Source: Natronomonas salina (GTDB lineage Archaea > Halobacteriota > Halobacteria > Halobacteriales > Haloarculaceae). Taken from it: a stretch of DNA of 64,000 nucleotides. Each line of letters begins with the position of its first letter. Position 1 is the first letter of the stretch. Positions 61,706 through 64,000 of this stretch are shown here, piece by piece. A program made the position numbers and the translations under genes. A model generated the notes under the pieces. The model did not search any database. It was given only the letters and a program-made list of their open reading frames with translations, and was not told the origin of the DNA. Location of the stretch: assembly GCF_013391105.1 (NCBI RefSeq), contig NZ_CP058335.1:1054001-1118000 (forward strand), read 5' to 3'.

Positions 61706-62166
61706 CGGTTCTCACCCCCGGCGTAGCCGGCGGCGGTGAGGAAGAACAGCCCCATGATGACGCCGGCGACGATGGCGGAGACGCCGCCGATCTCGATGGC
61801 CTCCATCCCGTACTTCGTGCCGTCGGCGCCGAGCAGCGGCACGAACCGGTCGTACTCGAGGAAGTTACCGCCGAGTCTGAGCGCGGCGAGGCCGACGCCG
61901 GCGAAGACGAGCACGCCGCCGGCGGCGAGGCCGGTCACGAGGCCGTTGCCGATCCACTCCCGCGTCGGCCGGGCGCCGAAGGCGAACGCCAGCAGCAGGA
62001 CGACGACGCCGACGAGCGCGCCGCCCTGGAAGCCGCCGCCCGGCGAGTCGGCGCCGTGGAACGTCATGAAGAGGCCGTACGTGAGGACGAACGGCGTGAC
62101 GAACCTGACGGTGGTCATGATTATCTCGCTTTCCGTGTACGGGGCGTCGGTATCCGGCTGACTCAT
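61702..62166 (-). CDS. mnhB: Mrp/Mnh antiporter subunit B
   Basis: A 154-residue membrane protein with four transmembrane helices. The GADSPGGGFQGGALVGVVV segment is the conserved MnhB Gly-rich motif (HDAPGGGFQGG in many homologues). It contributes to the antiporter membrane domain. Its TAA/TGA end overlaps the mnhC start; its start overlaps the preceding gene by four bases (62163-62166). Confidence 0.93.
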   Translation of the reverse strand: MSQPDTDAPYTESEIIMTTVRFVTPFVLTYGLFMTFHGADSPGGGFQGGALVGVVVLLLAFAFGARPTREWIGNGLVTGLAAGGVLVFAGVGLAALRLGGNFLEYDRFVPLLGADGTKYGMEAIEIGGVSAIVAGVIMGLFFLTAAGYAGGENR

Positions 62167-62705
62167 ATGAATTCCTCCCGCTGCAGGACGACGAGGACGG
62201 CGACGCCGGCGGCGAAGACCACCACGGCCTCGCCGAAGGTGTCGAAGCCGCGGTAGGCCGCCAGCACCGCCGTCACGGTGTTGTGCACGTGCGTCTCGTG
62301 GTACGATTCCGCGAGGTAGTGGCCGGTCACCTCGGGGTTGCCGGTGACCGGCGTCAGGCCGCCGGCGAAGTTCTCGACGGGCATCGCGCCGACGGTGTAC
62401 AGCATCACGCCGGCCAGGCCGGCGCAGACGAACGCCGCGGGCCAGTCGACACGCTCGAGGACGCGGTCGGTCGCCGGCCGCGTCGTCTTCGCCATGGTGA
62501 CCAACAGCAGGACCGTCGTGACGCCGGCGCCGATTGCCGCCTCGGTGATGGCGACGTCCGGCGCGAGCAGGAGCGTGTAGAACAGCGCCATCCCGAGGCT
62601 GTAGGCGGCGAAGACGACGATGGCCGCCAGCGTGTCCCGGAGGGCGGCGGTCGCGAGTGCGGTCGCGACGACGAACGCGGCCAGCGCGTACCCGACTGCG
62701 CTCAT
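62163..62705 (-). CDS. Mrp/Mnh antiporter MnhA C-terminal-type subunit (DUF4040)
   Basis: A 180-residue membrane protein equivalent to the C-terminal part of the long bacterial MnhA subunit. The DUF4040 core is visible in SLGMALFYTLLLAPDVAITE and AAIGAGVTTVLLLVTMA; the second half contains a helix before HYLAESYHETHVHNTVTAVL (the MnhB-related C-terminal module). In haloarchaea MnhA is split into such pieces. The start at 62705 overlaps the end of mnhG by four bases (62702-62705). Confidence 0.88.
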   Translation of the reverse strand: MSAVGYALAAFVVATALATAALRDTLAAIVVFAAYSLGMALFYTLLLAPDVAITEAAIGAGVTTVLLLVTMAKTTRPATDRVLERVDWPAAFVCAGLAGVMLYTVGAMPVENFAGGLTPVTGNPEVTGHYLAESYHETHVHNTVTAVLAAYRGFDTFGEAVVVFAAGVAVLVVLQREEFI

Positions 62706-63016
62706 CGTCGCTCGTCCCCCTCCGTCCACGGTTCGACTCCCTCCGCGTACGCGGCGCGGGCGACGGCGTGGGCCGCCGTCGGGTTCGTCACGAAGATGAA
62801 CACGAGGAGCAACAGCGCCTTGATGACCTCCGTCTCGAAGCCGTAGGCGACGACCACGGCAGCGACGACGAGCCCGGCGCCGAGCGTGTCCGTCTGGGAG
62901 GCCGTGTGCGCCCGGGCGTAGACGTCCGGCAGCCGCAGGACGCCGACGGCGGAGACGAACGTGAAGAAGACGCCGCCGGCCAGCAGCGCGACGACGGCCA
63001 CCTCCTGGACGTTCAT
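62702..63016 (-). CDS. mnhG: Mrp/Mnh antiporter subunit G
   Basis: A 104-residue membrane protein with three transmembrane helices. The MnhG hallmark GVLRLPDVYARAHTASQTDT is present near residues 24-43. The C-terminal tail is hydrophilic. It overlaps both neighbours by four bases (62702-62705 and 63013-63016), so the operon is expressed as a coupled unit. Confidence 0.94.
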   Translation of the reverse strand: MNVQEVAVVALLAGGVFFTFVSAVGVLRLPDVYARAHTASQTDTLGAGLVVAAVVVAYGFETEVIKALLLLVFIFVTNPTAAHAVARAAYAEGVEPWTEGDERR

Positions 63017-63282
63017 ATGACGTCACCCCGCTTGACGGTGAACTTGGAGATGGCGACGGCCATCACGAAGTTCAACAGCGCGTAGACGAGCGCGATGTCG
63101 AGGAACGACTGGCTGTCCAGCGCGACCGCCAGCACCGCGAGGATGACGACCGTGTTCGTCCCCAGGACGTTGACGGCGATGACGCGGTCCTGCGTCGTCG
63201 GGCCCTTGACCGCGCGGTAGAGCACGAGGATGGCGAGGACCGCCAGCGCCGTCGCCGTGGCCAGGAACGCCTCCGTCAGCAT
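63013..63282 (-). CDS. mnhF: Mrp/Mnh antiporter subunit F
   Basis: An 89-residue membrane protein with three transmembrane helices. The MnhF motif KGPTTQDRVIAVNVLGTNTV includes the conserved DRV. Its ATG at 63282 shares one base with the TGA of mnhE (TGATG at 63280-63284), and its stop overlaps mnhG by four bases. It is an accessory membrane subunit required for complex assembly. Confidence 0.94.
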   Translation of the reverse strand: MLTEAFLATATALAVLAILVLYRAVKGPTTQDRVIAVNVLGTNTVVILAVLAVALDSQSFLDIALVYALLNFVMAVAISKFTVKRGDVI

Positions 63283-64000
63283 CAGTCCTCACCCTCCTGG
63301 AGCACTTCGGCATCGTCCCGCTCCTCGGGCGAGGCGACCGGCAGCGAGCCGCGGCCGTAGAAGAGGAACCGCGTGGCCCGCTCCAGTCCCCCGTCGAACA
63401 GCCCCTCGCGGGCGCCCGCGAACAGCGAGTGGACGTAGAGGTCCTGGCCCTCCGTCTTGACCGTCAGCGTCCCGGGCGTCAGCGTGATGCTGTTCGCCAG
63501 CGTCGTGATCGGCGACGACCCCCACACGACGGCGCGCACCCGGGTCATCCGGGGTTCGATCGGCAGCTTCGGGTGCAGGATGATGTACGTCACCTGGAGG
63601 TTCGCGACGACGATCTCGTAGAGGAGGTACGGCACGAACAGCAGGAGCCGCGCCGCGATGCCGAACCAGCGGCGGACCCCCGGGCGGCGCGCGAGCGTGA
63701 TGCGGTGGAGCGCACCGGCGACCACCGCGGCGGCGAACCCGCCGGTGATCAGTTCGTAGTAGAAGTCGTAGGCCTCGCCGGTCAGGATGGTGAAGCCGCC
63801 GAGAAGCTGGTAGAACAGAAAGGAGAGGCCGAACAGCGCGCCGAACTGCAGGGCACCCCCGGCCCGTTCCAGGCGCGGCGCGCGGACCGGCGTCTCGACG
63901 GGCGCCTCCTCGACGGCGAGGCCGCGCCGCGCGAGGTCGACCTCCATCGGCCGGAGCAGCGGGACGTTGCCGCCCGGGCTGTACTCGGGGTCGACGACGA
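63282..64000 (-). CDS. mnhE: Mrp/Mnh antiporter subunit E, N-terminus outside window
   Basis: At least 239 residues of MnhE are visible. The membrane part (about 30-110 from the first in-window ATG at 63947) has the motif LLFVPYLLYEIVVANLQVTY, then WGSSPITTLANSITLTPGTL, the MnhE hallmark. The frame stays open from 63947 to the window edge and reads DPEYSPGGNVPLLRPMEVDL, which has coding character, so the true start probably lies beyond 64000. Haloarchaeal MnhE proteins often carry an extra N-terminal soluble domain, perhaps stress-protein-like. That could not be seen here. Confidence 0.88.
   Translation of the reverse strand, partial: VVDPEYSPGGNVPLLRPMEVDLARRGLAVEEAPVETPVRAPRLERAGGALQFGALFGLSFLFYQLLGGFTILTGEAYDFYYELITGGFAAAVVAGALHRITLARRPGVRRWFGIAARLLLFVPYLLYEIVVANLQVTYIILHPKLPIEPRMTRVRAVVWGSSPITTLANSITLTPGTLTVKTEGQDLYVHSLFAGAREGLFDGGLERATRFLFYGRGSLPVASPEERDDAEVLQEGED

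Noticed and set aside
1-64000. CRISPR arrays, transposases, integrases, toxin-antitoxin pairs and rRNA/tRNA genes
   Set aside because: I looked for regular direct repeats with spacers, transposase motifs and RNA arms on both strands and found none that could be supported.

Overview
This 64 kb window is chromosomal DNA of a halophilic archaeon (class Halobacteria). The support is very high GC with GC-rich third codon positions, acidic proteins, many leaderless starts with a TATA-like box about 25-30 bases before the start codon, and typical archaeal genes: B-family DNA polymerase, Mre11/Rad50, PAN ATPase, thermosome, MfnA, geranylgeranylglyceryl-phosphate synthase, archaeal AspRS and GatB. I see no rRNA, tRNA, CRISPR array, integrase or transposase. 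Most of the window is ordinary core chromosome.

Layout. 1-5.8 kb: the first residues of SufC (left edge), a membrane histidine kinase, PolB and two small or secreted proteins. 5.9-13.0 kb: two small conserved genes, then an unknown gene-mre11-rad50 operon joined by 4-base overlaps, a small winged-helix regulator and the proteasome-activating ATPase PAN, whose frame is broken by one missing base. 13.0-13.65 kb is non-coding and carries an array of hairpins. 13.65-25.2 kb: a 47-residue membrane protein, a zinc alcohol dehydrogenase, a bactofilin-like beta-helix protein, an orphan solute-binding lipoprotein coupled to a PAP2 phosphatase, a YchF-like GTPase, regulators, a UbiA prenyltransferase, an MBL hydrolase, a methyltransferase and a glycosyltransferase. 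25.2-40.5 kb: thermosome, HalOD1 protein, SDR, NfeD, MetRS, MfnA, lipoprotein, PEP synthase, PhzF, and a salvage neighbourhood (deaminase, phosphoribosyltransferase, MTA phosphorylase). 40.5-45.9 kb: a coiled-coil protein-smc-scpA operon. 46-56 kb: gatB, topA, a low-GC pilin-like gene, GGGP synthase, a CBS protein, aspS and a long coiled-coil protein. 56-64 kb: an Mrp/Mnh cation:proton antiporter operon (E-F-G-A(C-term)-B-C-D-D-D) with overlapping or near-overlapping genes, running off the right edge.

Functional themes are DNA replication, repair and chromosome organisation (PolB, Mre11-Rad50, SMC-ScpA, TopA), protein quality control (PAN, thermosome), translation (MetRS, AspRS, GatB), lipid and cofactor synthesis, and ion homeostasis. 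The points most worth a second look are the PAN frameshift; the synonymous-only copy of the aspS 3' end, in which both copies place the stop codon in the loop of a compensating hairpin; the hairpin array at 13.4-13.6 kb; a long repeat-derived N-terminus on ScpA; a 25-base inverted repeat upstream of a winged-helix gene; PCNA-binding-like motifs at the ends of PolB and Mre11; and a low-GC pilin-like gene set in core DNA.

All family names come from reading the sequence and from memory. DUF numbers in particular were not checked against a database.
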